Shown: in pieces, positions 9,317 to 17,392 of the stretch | Layout: each line of letters opens with the position of its first letter | Position numbering within the stretch: position 1 is the first letter of the stretch | Virus record (IMG/VR): IMGVR_UViG_3300029449_000176 | Coordinates: 1 to 33,983 of that record | DNA: 33,983 nucleotides | Direction: 5' to 3' (one strand) | Source of the DNA: a virus | Translations under genes and position numbers: made by a program | Notes under the pieces: model-generated | The model's database searches: none | Told to the model about the DNA's origin: nothing | Seen by the model: only the letters and a program-made list of their open reading frames with translations

Positions 9317-11932
9317 ATGCAAACACCAAGAAATCAAACTCTTGCCGAAGCGTTGTATAGAGATATTGACAAGAATGATTATTTAAAAGAGATATACGAA
9401 TCATTGCTTTATAATTACTCAATCAATTTGTTTAAGTTAAGGAAACAGCAAAAAGAGATAAACATAAAAGATGCATTAAGATTTGCGGACCTGTTAGCAA
9501 AATCTACCCTACCAGACAAACGTGATAAACATCGATTGTGGGGTCAGGAACTCGTAATTTTATTAAGTATTGTTTATCCGGAAGACTTAGTAGTCAAGTA
9601 TTACCTCGGTTCTGTTCTTTCGACAGTTGGTAATTATCGTGGCTTGAAATCTACTTATATTGAGGGATTTCAAACTTCTGATGTGTTTGATGGTTTGTAT
9701 TTTGAGTATGATAAATCTAGATTACAAATACCAGGTGATGAGGGAAGTTATTTTTTTCATGATCAGAAAGATGTATATGATGGATTAAATTATAAGTACT
9801 TTAGCTATTCTGGACCTACCTCAATGGGCAAATCATTTGTCGTACAAACATATATTAAACAACAAATAGAAAAAGGTTCAACCAAGAATTATGCTATTCT
9901 TGTACCCACGAAAGCTTTAATAAACGAAGTACGAAGTGAAATAATTGGAAGTCTTCAAGAAAAGCTAAAAGAAACAAATTATCGTGTTGTCAGTGCATCT
10001 GGAGATATTGTATTACAACAAGAACACAGCTTTATTTTTGTTATGACTCCAGAACGTCTGCTTCATATGATGATAGGTATGCCCAAAATAAAAATTGATT
10101 TTCTGTTTGTAGATGAGGCTCATAAAATATCAGACAGAGGTGGGCGTAGTGCTTATTATTATAAAGTGATTGCACAGCTATCTAAGATGAAGGAAATGCC
10201 AACAGTAGTTTTTGCGTCTCCAAATATTCCAAACCCAGAAGTTTACCTCGGTTTGATACCAAAAATCAATATAGATGAAGTAAAAAAACTAGCATCAAAA
10301 TATACACCAGTATGCCAGTTTAAATATTTTCTGGATTTATGCGAAGGTCAAGCCTACTTTCATAATGATTATTCTAAATCATTATCATTGATAGGAGATA
10401 TACCACAAGAAGATGAGTTGAGTGATATTGTTAATCGAGTTGGATCCACACAACAAAACATTATCTATTGCAATTCGAGACAAAAAGTTGTCGATTATGC
10501 TGTACAATATGCAACCAAACTTCCTATTAAAGATGATGAAAAGCTTATCTCATTAGCTAATGATATCCGTACTGAGGTCCATAGTGATTGTTATCTTGCT
10601 GATTTAATACAACGAGGGGTAGCATATCATGTCGGATACCTCCCTACCAACATCCGATTAAGAATAGAGAAGAGTTTTGTTGATGGTATTCTAAGAACAA
10701 TATTCTGTACTAGCACACTTGTTGAAGGAGTAAATCTACCAGCAGATAACTTATTTATTACAAGCTATAGAAACGGAAATTCTAATATGGATGAAGTGGA
10801 ATTTAGAAACTTGGTAGGACGTGTTGGGCGGATAAAATATAATTTATATGGAAATGTGTTCTTGATTCGCATGGAGGATAGACTTAAAACTCAGAATTAT
10901 ATTAATTTACTTCAAAACGACGTTCCGGAACAGGAGATTTCCATTAACATAATAGATAACAAAAAATATTTGAACTTGGTAGTTGATGATTTAGCTCGTG
11001 GTGACATGGAACTGACCAAGGTTCGTGAAGCAACAACCTCAAAGGACTTTGAAGCGTTGCGAAAATTTGCAATGATTTTTACCAAAGATATTGCAGAGGA
11101 TAATATTACACCTATACGAGAAGCTTTTTCATCGCTATTAGATGAAGAAAGTGAATATAAAATAAAAGAAAACTTTCCTGTCGAAAAGACAAGTGACGAT
11201 ATCAATTTTTCATACGACCAAATTATTAACTTAAGGGCCCTTGTTGAAAGTGGGCAAGAATATCCAAAATTAACAGGAGAAAATGATGAGGTCGATTTCG
11301 AAGAAGTTGTTGATTTTCTAATGAAGCTTAGAAAGGTGTTCAAATGGGATATCTATGAAAAACGAACAATAGGCAAAACAGGTATTTATCGAGAGGATTC
11401 CGTTATAAGATGGTATGCGGTTATCCTATTAAGATGGATTAGGGGCAGTGGTCTTAGTCAGATTATATACCATGCACTTAAATATAAAGAGAAAAATCCA
11501 AATACAGGTGTATGGGTTGGCAATATGAAAATGGCTGATGTTTATAATAAGAACTCCAAATCCCACAAAAACTATATTATTGCTGAAACACTTGGTGTAA
11601 TTGAAAATGTCCTTTTATTTAGTATCTCAAATTATTTTAGGAAATTTTCCCTGGAATATAAGGATGTACATCAAGTAGATCATTTCCAAAATGATTGGTA
11701 TGAATATGTGGAATACGGTACAACAAATCCTTTGACTATTTTTCTTCAACAAAGTGGTTTTTCACGAGAATCTTCAAAATATATAGAACAACCATCTAAT
11801 CAGAATAAATATTTAATAGAAGTTGATGGTGAAATAAAAATCCACCGTTCGATACTCACGTGTGGTAATATCGGCGTTGAAACCGAAGCACACGATATAC
11901 AATTTAATATGCCTGAACTATTTATTGACTAG
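9317..11932 (+). CDS. HamB-like DEAH superfamily 2 helicase (Hachiman/AbpB type)
   Basis: An 871-aa helicase. ATG 9317 is preferred because GGAGG (9305-9309) lies 7 bases upstream; two earlier in-frame starts (9299, 9302) have none. Motifs: Walker A G-P-T-S-M-G-K-S at about 166-173, P-T-K-A-L-I (motif Ia), D-E-A-H at 266-269, a motif III-like A-S-P-N, T-S-T-L-V-E-G-V-N-L-P (motif V) and L-V-G-R-V-G-R at about 499-505 (motif VI). Residues 1-130 are helical, and about 570-871 form a C-terminal region without named motifs. Known HamB proteins load on DNA ends or gaps and hold HamA inactive until triggered. The pair makes one operon closed by the terminator at 11950. The coding is AT-rich relative to the phage genes, in keeping with acquired cargo. 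Confidence 0.8.
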   Translation: MQTPRNQTLAEALYRDIDKNDYLKEIYESLLYNYSINLFKLRKQQKEINIKDALRFADLLAKSTLPDKRDKHRLWGQELVILLSIVYPEDLVVKYYLGSVLSTVGNYRGLKSTYIEGFQTSDVFDGLYFEYDKSRLQIPGDEGSYFFHDQKDVYDGLNYKYFSYSGPTSMGKSFVVQTYIKQQIEKGSTKNYAILVPTKALINEVRSEIIGSLQEKLKETNYRVVSASGDIVLQQEHSFIFVMTPERLLHMMIGMPKIKIDFLFVDEAHKISDRGGRSAYYYKVIAQLSKMKEMPTVVFASPNIPNPEVYLGLIPKINIDEVKKLASKYTPVCQFKYFLDLCEGQAYFHNDYSKSLSLIGDIPQEDELSDIVNRVGSTQQNIIYCNSRQKVVDYAVQYATKLPIKDDEKLISLANDIRTEVHSDCYLADLIQRGVAYHVGYLPTNIRLRIEKSFVDGILRTIFCTSTLVEGVNLPADNLFITSYRNGNSNMDEVEFRNLVGRVGRIKYNLYGNVFLIRMEDRLKTQNYINLLQNDVPEQEISINIIDNKKYLNLVVDDLARGDMELTKVREATTSKDFEALRKFAMIFTKDIAEDNITPIREAFSSLLDEESEYKIKENFPVEKTSDDINFSYDQIINLRALVESGQEYPKLTGENDEVDFEEVVDFLMKLRKVFKWDIYEKRTIGKTGIYREDSVIRWYAVILLRWIRGSGLSQIIYHALKYKEKNPNTGVWVGNMKMADVYNKNSKSHKNYIIAETLGVIENVLLFSISNYFRKFSLEYKDVHQVDHFQNDWYEYVEYGTTNPLTIFLQQSGFSRESSKYIEQPSNQNKYLIEVDGEIKIHRSILTCGNIGVETEAHDIQFNMPELFID

Positions 11933-11949
11933 TTTTAAGCATTAATTAG

Positions 11950-11981
11950 GCCTCCTGCAGAAATGCAGGGGGCTTTTTTTT
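11950..11981 (+). terminator. Rho-independent terminator of the defence cargo
   Basis: GCCTCCTGCA (11950-11959) and TGCAGGGGGC (11964-11973) form a 10-bp stem with one G-U pair and a GAAA loop, followed by eight T residues. It lies 17 bases after the helicase stop and separates the defence cargo from the phage-type genes. Confidence 0.92.
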
Positions 11982-12114
11982 GTCCTTTTTTAATTACCAT
12001 ACACTATCCATATTCCATCCCTACTGCATCCATATTTTGAAGACGAACTATTAGCGATAATAGAAATATCAAAGGATTATCTTTGAAATTCATTAGATGT
12101 AGGAGGTGAACATA

Positions 12115-12255
12115 ATGCGAAAGAATACGAAGCAAACATCTAAGAGAGTTGCGTCAAAAGCAAGCAAAATTCTTAACGATGGTCGCTACAGCAAGAAAGC
12201 CAAGTCGGTTGCTGGAAGTGCTTTAAGTCAAACAAGACCAAGCAAGAAAAAGTAA
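12115..12255 (+). CDS. 46-aa basic protein, unknown function
   Basis: ATG 12115 follows AGGAGGTGA with good spacing and the frame runs to TAA 12253-12255. The product is rich in Lys, Ser and Arg: M-R-K-N-T-K-Q-T-S-K-R-V-A-S-K-A-S, then Y-S-K-K-A-K-S-V-A-G-S-A-L-S-Q-T and a K-K-K tail. I have seen similar short proteins in clostridial mobile elements but know no function. It stands alone between the terminator at 11950 and the structured region at 12269, with only a weak possible promoter upstream (TTGAAG at 12037). The strong binding site and the clean composition support it as real. Confidence 0.65.
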   Translation: MRKNTKQTSKRVASKASKILNDGRYSKKAKSVAGSALSQTRPSKKK

Positions 12256-12370
12256 TTTCAGAACAAATGATAGGTAGCGACAGATTTGAATAATCAGCCT
12301 ACCTATCTTCCCTAAGGGAGAAATCTATCCAGAGCGGTTATCGCTCAACAAAATCAATCTCAAAGTCCTA

Positions 12371-12472
12371 GTGCGCATACGGACGGCGGGATGCATAAGA
12401 GTTCAGAACACAGTAATAAAGACTGTGTTTGGAATGAAGATGCACCCACCGTACTTTCGTGCGCTCTTTTTT
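12371..12472 (+). terminator. long interrupted hairpin with U-tract, attenuator-like
   Basis: Outer stem G12371-A12377 with T12460-C12466 (one T-T mismatch), middle stem 12383-12396 with 12440-12452 (one mismatch, one bulge), and a 7-bp apical stem 12407-12413/12423-12429 with a 9-base loop. T12467-T12472 follow directly. The shape fits a terminator or attenuator, or a small RNA ending there. Confidence 0.5.
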
Positions 12473-12482
12473 AGGACAAGCG

Positions 12483-12515
12483 GAGTCTGTGGTCATCTTC
12501 ACTACAGGCTCTTTT
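12483..12515 (+). terminator. second terminator-like hairpin of the leader
   Basis: GAGTCTGT (12483-12490) pairs with ACAGGCTC (12504-12511) with one G-U pair, followed by four T residues. It is only 10 bases after the previous U-tract, so the two make a tandem attenuator upstream of the sigma-like gene. Confidence 0.5.
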
Positions 12516-12556
12516 GTATTCCGCCGCCCAATGCATAAGGCGGAAAGGAATACTTT

Positions 12557-13129
12557 ATGAAGATTCGAGTTTTATATGAAGACAACATCAAAAACGGCCA
12601 CAAGAACTACACCACAATTGAAATTCCAGATGGAGATTACAGCGTCATGCTGGATATCGACTATGAGCAACGTCTTGCAGAGGCTAAGTCTGAAAAGAAA
12701 GACGAGGTTAAGCGCTGTGAAACGGTTCAGGAAGTATTTGACATTATGAACAAGCGTGAATACAACGGGTGGAGAAGAGAAACCAGACATATCGATGCTA
12801 CTCCTAAGATGAAAAAAATGAATGGCAAAGCAGGATATATCCAGGCAGAACAAGATGATAAGTCCTTTAACATTATGGATTATCTGTGCACTTCATCAGA
12901 TGAAGATTCACGAAGTAGAGACTATGAAAATGAAGAAATTACTAGTTGGATCCGAGAAGTCTTAGTTAAGAAACCAGAGTGGGCAGATGCTTTTATTGCA
13001 GTTCGCATAAATGGCATTTCTATACGTGAATATGCAAGAACTATAGGAGCTGATGAGAATAATATCACTCAGAAATTAAAGCGGGCAACAAAAAAACTTC
13101 AAAAAGAATATAAAAATCGTCAGATTTGA
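12557..13129 (+). CDS. sigma-70 region 4-like transcription factor
   Basis: A 190-aa protein; ATG 12557 follows AAAGGAA at 12544-12550. The N-terminus resembles short beta-rich phage/ICE sigma-like proteins (Y-T-T-I-E-I-P-D-G-D-Y). The C-terminal 60 residues contain a helix-turn-helix of region-4 type: I-N-G-I-S-I-R-E-Y-A-R-T-I-G-A-D-E-N-N-I, then K-L-K-R-A-T-K-K-L-Q-K. No region 2 is seen, so it is probably an accessory or phage-specific factor and not a full sigma subunit. It is the first gene behind the structured leader, and a hairpin (12519-12545) overlaps its ribosome binding site, so its expression may be conditional. Similar genes occur in conjugative elements of Firmicutes. Confidence 0.65.
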   Translation: MKIRVLYEDNIKNGHKNYTTIEIPDGDYSVMLDIDYEQRLAEAKSEKKDEVKRCETVQEVFDIMNKREYNGWRRETRHIDATPKMKKMNGKAGYIQAEQDDKSFNIMDYLCTSSDEDSRSRDYENEEITSWIREVLVKKPEWADAFIAVRINGISIREYARTIGADENNITQKLKRATKKLQKEYKNRQI

Positions 13130-13193
13130 CTTCTTCCCAAGGCTACCACTTAGAAGGGTCAAGACCTTCAAAAAAATTAAGGAGGTAATTCTG

Positions 13194-13943
13194 ATGAGAG
13201 AATTAGTGAGAATTGAATATGAAAATGAACAACCTACTGTGCTTGGGCGCGATTTACATCAAGCCTTAGAGGTGAAAACAGCTTACAAAGATTGGTTTCC
13301 AAGAATGTGTGAATATGGATTTGTAGAGGGAACAGACTTTAGCTCATTTTTGAGCGAAAGTAATGGAGGTAGGCCAAGTACTAATCATCAGCTAACTATT
13401 AATATGGCAAAAGAAATATGCATGATTCAACGCACTCCAAAGGGAAAAGAGTGCCGAAAGTACTTTCTTGCAATCGAGGAAAAATGGAATTCTCCAGAGG
13501 CAATTATGGCGCGGGGTCTGCAATATGCTAGCAAGCAACTTGCCATAGTAAAACATCAAAATGAACTGCTTGAAAATACTATAGCTGTTCAAAGTCAGCA
13601 AATTACAGAAATGAAACCAAAGGTCTCGTATTATGATGTTGTTCTAAATTGTAAGGATCTTATTTCAACGTCAGCTATTGCTAAGGACTATGGTAAATCA
13701 GCTATATGGATGAACCGCTATCTGAAGAAGAAAGGAATACAGTTTAAGCAAGGTAACATCTGGCTTTTATATCAGAAGTATGCAGAAAGAGGCTATACAA
13801 GCACTAAAACACATAATTATCTTGGTAGAAATGGTCAGCAACATACAAAAGTTCATACCTATTGGACTCAAAAAGGAAGACTTTTTATTTATGAACTGAT
13901 GAAGGCAGATGGTATTTCGCCTCAGATAGAAATGGAGGATTAA
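13194..13943 (+). CDS. phage antirepressor (AntA/AntB N-terminal domain, KilAC-type C-terminus)
   Basis: A 249-aa protein from ATG 13194 behind AAGGAGG. Residues about 10-90 match AntA/AntB antirepressors: L-G-R-D-L-H-Q-A-L-E-V-K-T-A-Y-K-D-W, then N-H-Q-L-T-I-N-M-A-K-E-I-C-M and a G-K-E-C-R-K-Y-F helix. A short coiled stretch at about 110-140 follows. The C-terminal 110 residues look like the KilAC/ANT DNA-binding domain (Y-Y-D-V-V-L-N, I-S-T-S-A-I-A-K-D-Y-G, T-W-T-Q-K-G-R-L-F-I-Y). Such proteins counter the prophage repressor during induction. The gene opens the early replication run, so it probably belongs to lytic control. Confidence 0.9.
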   Translation: MRELVRIEYENEQPTVLGRDLHQALEVKTAYKDWFPRMCEYGFVEGTDFSSFLSESNGGRPSTNHQLTINMAKEICMIQRTPKGKECRKYFLAIEEKWNSPEAIMARGLQYASKQLAIVKHQNELLENTIAVQSQQITEMKPKVSYYDVVLNCKDLISTSAIAKDYGKSAIWMNRYLKKKGIQFKQGNIWLLYQKYAERGYTSTKTHNYLGRNGQQHTKVHTYWTQKGRLFIYELMKADGISPQIEMED

Positions 13944-13944
13944 T

Positions 13945-14478
13945 ATGTGTAAGAAATTTAAGGAGCCAGAACAGTGGGTTTATGTAATTGAAAAACCTAA
14001 AAACCAAGTCAAAGTTGGGGTTTCGAAAAATTATATAGAAAGAATTAAGTATTTAGAAAGAACTGGTGGGTTTTTCTCTTTAAGATGTATAGCCTTAGGG
14101 CCTTATCAGAATGGATATGAAGTAGAAAGTAAAATTCTAGCACGGTTAAAGAAATATAGAACTATGGGAGAGTGGCATTGTGTATCATACGAAGACGCGG
14201 TAGCTACAGCCAAAGAAGTGGCGAAAAAAGTAGGAAACTCTAGTGTGGTCGAAGTTTTAGATTCAATAGATTTAGTTGAAACAGTAGATGAATTATTCCC
14301 ACTTAGAGCAACTATTAATATCAATGAACATTTACAAGATACAGTTATCACCGGGTTTGTTGGTGAAAAAAATGCTTTATGGCTTGAAACAGAAGAATGT
14401 GGGATATTTTTACCAGAATTTTTAATAGGTTTTCTTAGAGCGCTATCTAGAGGAGGCAAGTCTTATGAGCATAAATAA
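13945..14478 (+). CDS. T5orf172/GIY-YIG superfamily protein
   Basis: A 177-aa protein starting at ATG 13945, one base after the antirepressor stop, with GGAGG at 13933-13937. The first 95 residues resemble the T5orf172/MUG113 branch of the GIY-YIG fold: V-Y-V-I-E-K-P, V-K-V-G-V-S, a conserved R in Y-I-E-R-I-K-Y-L, E in V-E-S-K-I-L, and G-E-W-H at the end. GIY-YIG folds are nucleases; many phage T5orf172 proteins sit near antirepressors and their role is not settled. The second half carries no motif that I know. The gene overlaps the next one by 14 bases. Confidence 0.7.
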   Translation: MCKKFKEPEQWVYVIEKPKNQVKVGVSKNYIERIKYLERTGGFFSLRCIALGPYQNGYEVESKILARLKKYRTMGEWHCVSYEDAVATAKEVAKKVGNSSVVEVLDSIDLVETVDELFPLRATININEHLQDTVITGFVGEKNALWLETEECGIFLPEFLIGFLRALSRGGKSYEHK

Positions 14479-14908
14479 ATATAATTCAGAAGGCTACCAT
14501 GACCCGACTCCTTTTGAAGCACTCACCAATATTACTAAAGAGGAGAAGGCGGCATCAAAGCCCGCCTTTAGACCTCTTGTATATATATGCTCACCTTTTA
14601 GTGGAGATATCGAAGAAAATGTTAAACGTGCACAGAAATTTTGTCGTTTTGCCTTAGAAAAGGGGAACATTCCTCTGGCTCCGCATCTTATGTTTCCGCA
14701 GTTTATGGATGATACAAATGAAGAAGAAAGAGAACTCGCCATTTTCATGGACATCATCCTTATGGGTAAATGCCAGGAAGTATGGGTCCTTGGTGACACC
14801 ATTTCAAGAGGTATGCGTATTGAAATAGAAAAGGCAAATAAACGTAAGCAGCGGGTCAGATATTTCAATAAAAACTTTGAGGAGGTGGATGCTGAGTGCG
14901 TAATTTAG
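14465..14908 (+). CDS. DUF4406-family, nucleoside deoxyribosyltransferase-like protein
   Basis: A 147-aa protein, ATG 14465 behind AGAGGAGG. After a 35-residue leader it shows the DUF4406 pattern: V-Y-I-C-S-P-F-S-G-D-I-E-E-N, A-L-E-K-G-N-I-P-L-A-P-H-L-M-F-P, a long helix, and V-W-V-L-G-D-T-I-S-R-G-M. The fold is related to nucleoside 2-deoxyribosyltransferases and to the YspA group, which suggests nucleotide or base handling. The substrate is unknown. It is a frequent member of clostridial prophage replication modules. Its end overlaps the primase gene by 13 bases. Confidence 0.75.
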   Translation: MSINKYNSEGYHDPTPFEALTNITKEEKAASKPAFRPLVYICSPFSGDIEENVKRAQKFCRFALEKGNIPLAPHLMFPQFMDDTNEEERELAIFMDIILMGKCQEVWVLGDTISRGMRIEIEKANKRKQRVRYFNKNFEEVDAECVI

Positions 14909-17244
14909 CCATTGCCTACGGAAATAGCCGGCAAGCAAAGAAGTGGATAAATAAGACAATTACCTTTGAAGATTTAAAGGAAAGATTAAAGGTTCCTATT
15001 AGAACAACGGAGTCGGCTGAAGAATATGCCAAGTTCAGTAAATCACAAAAGGACAATGCCAAGGATCATGGAGGTTTTGTTGCCGGTGCATTAAAGGACG
15101 GACGAAGAAAAATTGACGCGGTAGACCTGCGTTCCATGATTGCCCTAGATGGGGACAAGATTGATAAAGATTTCCTAGATAATTATGAATCCAGAGCGCC
15201 TTATACATCAGCTCTTTATACCACACACAGCAGTACAGAAGATAATCCAAGAGTTAGGCTCGTTTTCCCACTAACAAGAGATGTGACGCCTGAAGAATTT
15301 GTTGCAGTTTCAAGATATCTGGCAGAGATGCTTGGCATGGACAACTTTGATGAATGCTCCTATCAACCTAATCAGCTGATGTATTGGCCCAGCACATCAG
15401 CCAACGGACACTTTGTTTATAAAGAAGTGGATAAGGCATGGCTTGATCCAGATGAAATATTATCAGCTCATCCCCAGTGGACAGACCCTACAAGACTGCC
15501 CACATCGTCTAGAGAGAGTAAGGCCAACACAGCAAGTTATAAGAAGGTGGAAGATCCTCTCGAAAAGGACGGTATTGTAGGACTTTTTAACAGGGTCTAT
15601 TTCCCTATAACAAAAGCACTAGATAAATTTCTTAATGACATATATCAGTCTACAGAAAATGAAAATAGGTATCACCTTACTGAGTCAAGCAGCATGGCTG
15701 GTGTTGAAATTATTGAAGGTGGTAAATTCGTTTATAGCCACCATGCCAAGGACCCTGCATATTTAAGTCTTTGTAATGCCTTTGATATCGTTCGCATCCA
15801 TAAGTTTGGCGATGGTGATGATAAAAAATCCTTCAAAAATATGTGCGAATTTGCCATGAAGGATGAGGATGTAAAACAACTTGCTACCGCTGAACGATTA
15901 ACTGAAGCTGAAGTGGACTTTGAAAATATTGATGGAGACTGGACAAAGAAGCTTAGATACCAGCCCCGAAGCCAAGTACTGGAAAACAGTGTCTACAACT
16001 TAAATCTTATTCTCAATAACGATCCTGATTTTAGGGACTTTGCCTTTAACGAGATGGCCAATCGAATCCAGGTGAAGGGTCCACTTCCTTGGGGAAGACC
16101 AGAAGGCAATGCTTTCTGGAGGGATGCCGATACAGCCCAGCTTAAATCAATTATAGATATACGTTATCTTCCGTTTTCAAGTAGAAATCATGATGTGGCT
16201 TTTACCAAAGTAGCTGATGATAGGCGGTTCCACCCAGTTAGGGATTATCTAAATGCGCTGCCAGCTTGGGATGGTGTGAAACGTGTGGAAGATCTCTTTA
16301 TCAAATATCTAAAAGCAGATGATACAGAGTATATCCGTACAGTGACTCGCAAGACATTTGCAGCTGCAGTAGCTCGGATTTATGTTCCAGGGATAAAATT
16401 TGACTGCGTACCTGTGCTTGATGGAGACCAAGGCATCGGTAAAAGTACTATTGTAAAGGACCTAGTCTCATCAGATTATTATTCAGAAACCTTATCTCTT
16501 ACTGATATGGACGATAAGTCAGGTGCTGAGAAACTCCAAGGCTTCTGGGTGGTAGAGATTGGTGAGCTTGCCGGTATGAAAAAAGCTGACATTGAAAAAG
16601 TGAAGGCCTTCCTCTCGACATCAGATGATAAGTACAGGCCATCTTATGGCAGAGTTGTTGAAAGCCATCCAAGGCAGTGTATCATCATTGCAACGGTCAA
16701 TGGTGAGCGTGGATACCTTCGAGATATTACAGGTAACCGACGCTTCTGGATTATAAAGGTCCACCAGAAAAAACAGAAAAAGTCTTGGAACTTCACTGAA
16801 GAATATAGGCGCCAGTTCTGGGCGGAAGCAAAAGAAATATGGAAGTCTGGTGAAAAACTGTATCTAGAAGGTGATGTTCTAGAGGAGGCTGAAAAAGCGC
16901 AAAAAGGTGCTATGGAAGCTGATGAGCGTGTTGGTATGGTGGAAGAGTACCTGAATACAAAATTACCAGATGACTGGGATAGCATGGATCTGTTCTCCCG
17001 CCGCAACTACCTAAATGGAAGTGAGTTTGGAAGCTTAGAACGCAATGGAACGATTACTAGAACCGAGGTAAGCAATGCTGAGATATGGTGCGAATGTCTT
17101 AATAGGAACCTATCGGAGCTTAAGGCTACGGATAGTTACCAGATTGCTGCCCTTATGGCCCAGATTCCTGGTTGGGAACGTACCAGTAGTATTAAGCGTT
17201 TGCCGATTTATGGCAGGCAGCGACTCTACCAATACGGAAAATGA
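14896..17244 (+). CDS. phage primase-helicase: PrimPol-like N-terminus, VapE-type ATPase C-terminus
   Basis: A 782-aa protein starting at GTG 14896, with GGAGGTG (14881-14887) 8 bases upstream. The N-terminal 200 residues look like an archaeo-eukaryotic primase fold: M-I-A-L-D-G-D with D85 and D87 as likely metal ligands, T-H-S-S-T-E-D-N-P-R-V-R-L-V-F-P-L, and Q-L-M-Y-W-P-S. Residues about 430-660 are a VapE-type SF3-like ATPase with Walker A G-D-Q-G-I-G-K-S-T (510-518), an acidic V-V-E-I-G-E-L strand, and T-V-N-G and N-R-R-F-W motifs. Together they would prime and unwind phage DNA at the origin. It is the core of the replication module; the 148 bases after it hold short repeats that may be the origin. 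Confidence 0.88.
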   Translation: MRNLAIAYGNSRQAKKWINKTITFEDLKERLKVPIRTTESAEEYAKFSKSQKDNAKDHGGFVAGALKDGRRKIDAVDLRSMIALDGDKIDKDFLDNYESRAPYTSALYTTHSSTEDNPRVRLVFPLTRDVTPEEFVAVSRYLAEMLGMDNFDECSYQPNQLMYWPSTSANGHFVYKEVDKAWLDPDEILSAHPQWTDPTRLPTSSRESKANTASYKKVEDPLEKDGIVGLFNRVYFPITKALDKFLNDIYQSTENENRYHLTESSSMAGVEIIEGGKFVYSHHAKDPAYLSLCNAFDIVRIHKFGDGDDKKSFKNMCEFAMKDEDVKQLATAERLTEAEVDFENIDGDWTKKLRYQPRSQVLENSVYNLNLILNNDPDFRDFAFNEMANRIQVKGPLPWGRPEGNAFWRDADTAQLKSIIDIRYLPFSSRNHDVAFTKVADDRRFHPVRDYLNALPAWDGVKRVEDLFIKYLKADDTEYIRTVTRKTFAAAVARIYVPGIKFDCVPVLDGDQGIGKSTIVKDLVSSDYYSETLSLTDMDDKSGAEKLQGFWVVEIGELAGMKKADIEKVKAFLSTSDDKYRPSYGRVVESHPRQCIIIATVNGERGYLRDITGNRRFWIIKVHQKKQKKSWNFTEEYRRQFWAEAKEIWKSGEKLYLEGDVLEEAEKAQKGAMEADERVGMVEEYLNTKLPDDWDSMDLFSRRNYLNGSEFGSLERNGTITRTEVSNAEIWCECLNRNLSELKATDSYQIAALMAQIPGWERTSSIKRLPIYGRQRLYQYGK

Positions 17245-17248
17245 TGAA

Positions 17249-17374
17249 CACAACACAACACAAGATTTTCCCTTATATTCAAAATGCTTTTTCTTAAAAG
17301 CACATAGTAAATACCTGTGAGCGCACGCGCGTAAGTAAATATAGGGGAATAGTTGTGAACTTGTGATTCTTGTG
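17249..17374. repeat. short repeats in the gap after the primase gene, possible origin
   Basis: The 148-base gap between the primase and the VRR-NUC gene carries three tandem CACAA units (17249-17263) and, about 100 bases on, three spaced TTGTG units starting at 17353, 17361 and 17370, which is the reverse complement. A GC-rich GAGCGCACGCGCG patch lies between. Replication origins often lie next to phage primase-helicase genes, but this assignment is only positional. Confidence 0.3.
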
Positions 17375-17392
17375 TCAGATGGGAGGAAAAAA

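Larger units (their letters stand above)
12256..12556 (+). ncRNA. candidate structured leader RNA before the early operon
   Basis: This 301-base gap has no convincing gene but is dense in pairing. In order: a perfect 9-bp inverted repeat (12269-12277 with 12299-12307); GAGCG/CGCTC (12332-12346); a long interrupted stem from 12371 to 12466 closed by GTGCGCA/TGCGCTC, continuing through GGG/CCC and TGCAT/ATGCA to an inner AACACAG/CTGTGTT hairpin (12407-12429), then TTTTTT; a second hairpin GAGTCTGT/ACAGGCTC (12483-12511) followed by TTTT; and TTCCGCC/GGCGGAA (12519-12545) touching the ribosome binding site of the next gene. I do not recognise it as a known riboswitch family. Confidence 0.5.

Noticed and set aside
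10912-11343. Minus-strand reading frame of 143 codons
   Set aside because: It lies wholly within the helicase gene, has no ribosome binding site and has the low-complexity composition of a shadow frame. The same holds for the other minus-strand frames in the window.
12371-12472. Known riboswitch class (SAM, TPP, purine, c-di-GMP and similar)
   Set aside because: None of the conserved cores that I know could be found by eye; kept only as an unclassified structured RNA candidate.
17075-17320. 81-codon + strand frame at the end of the primase gene
   Set aside because: It starts inside the primase coding region without a binding site and shows no recognisable domain.
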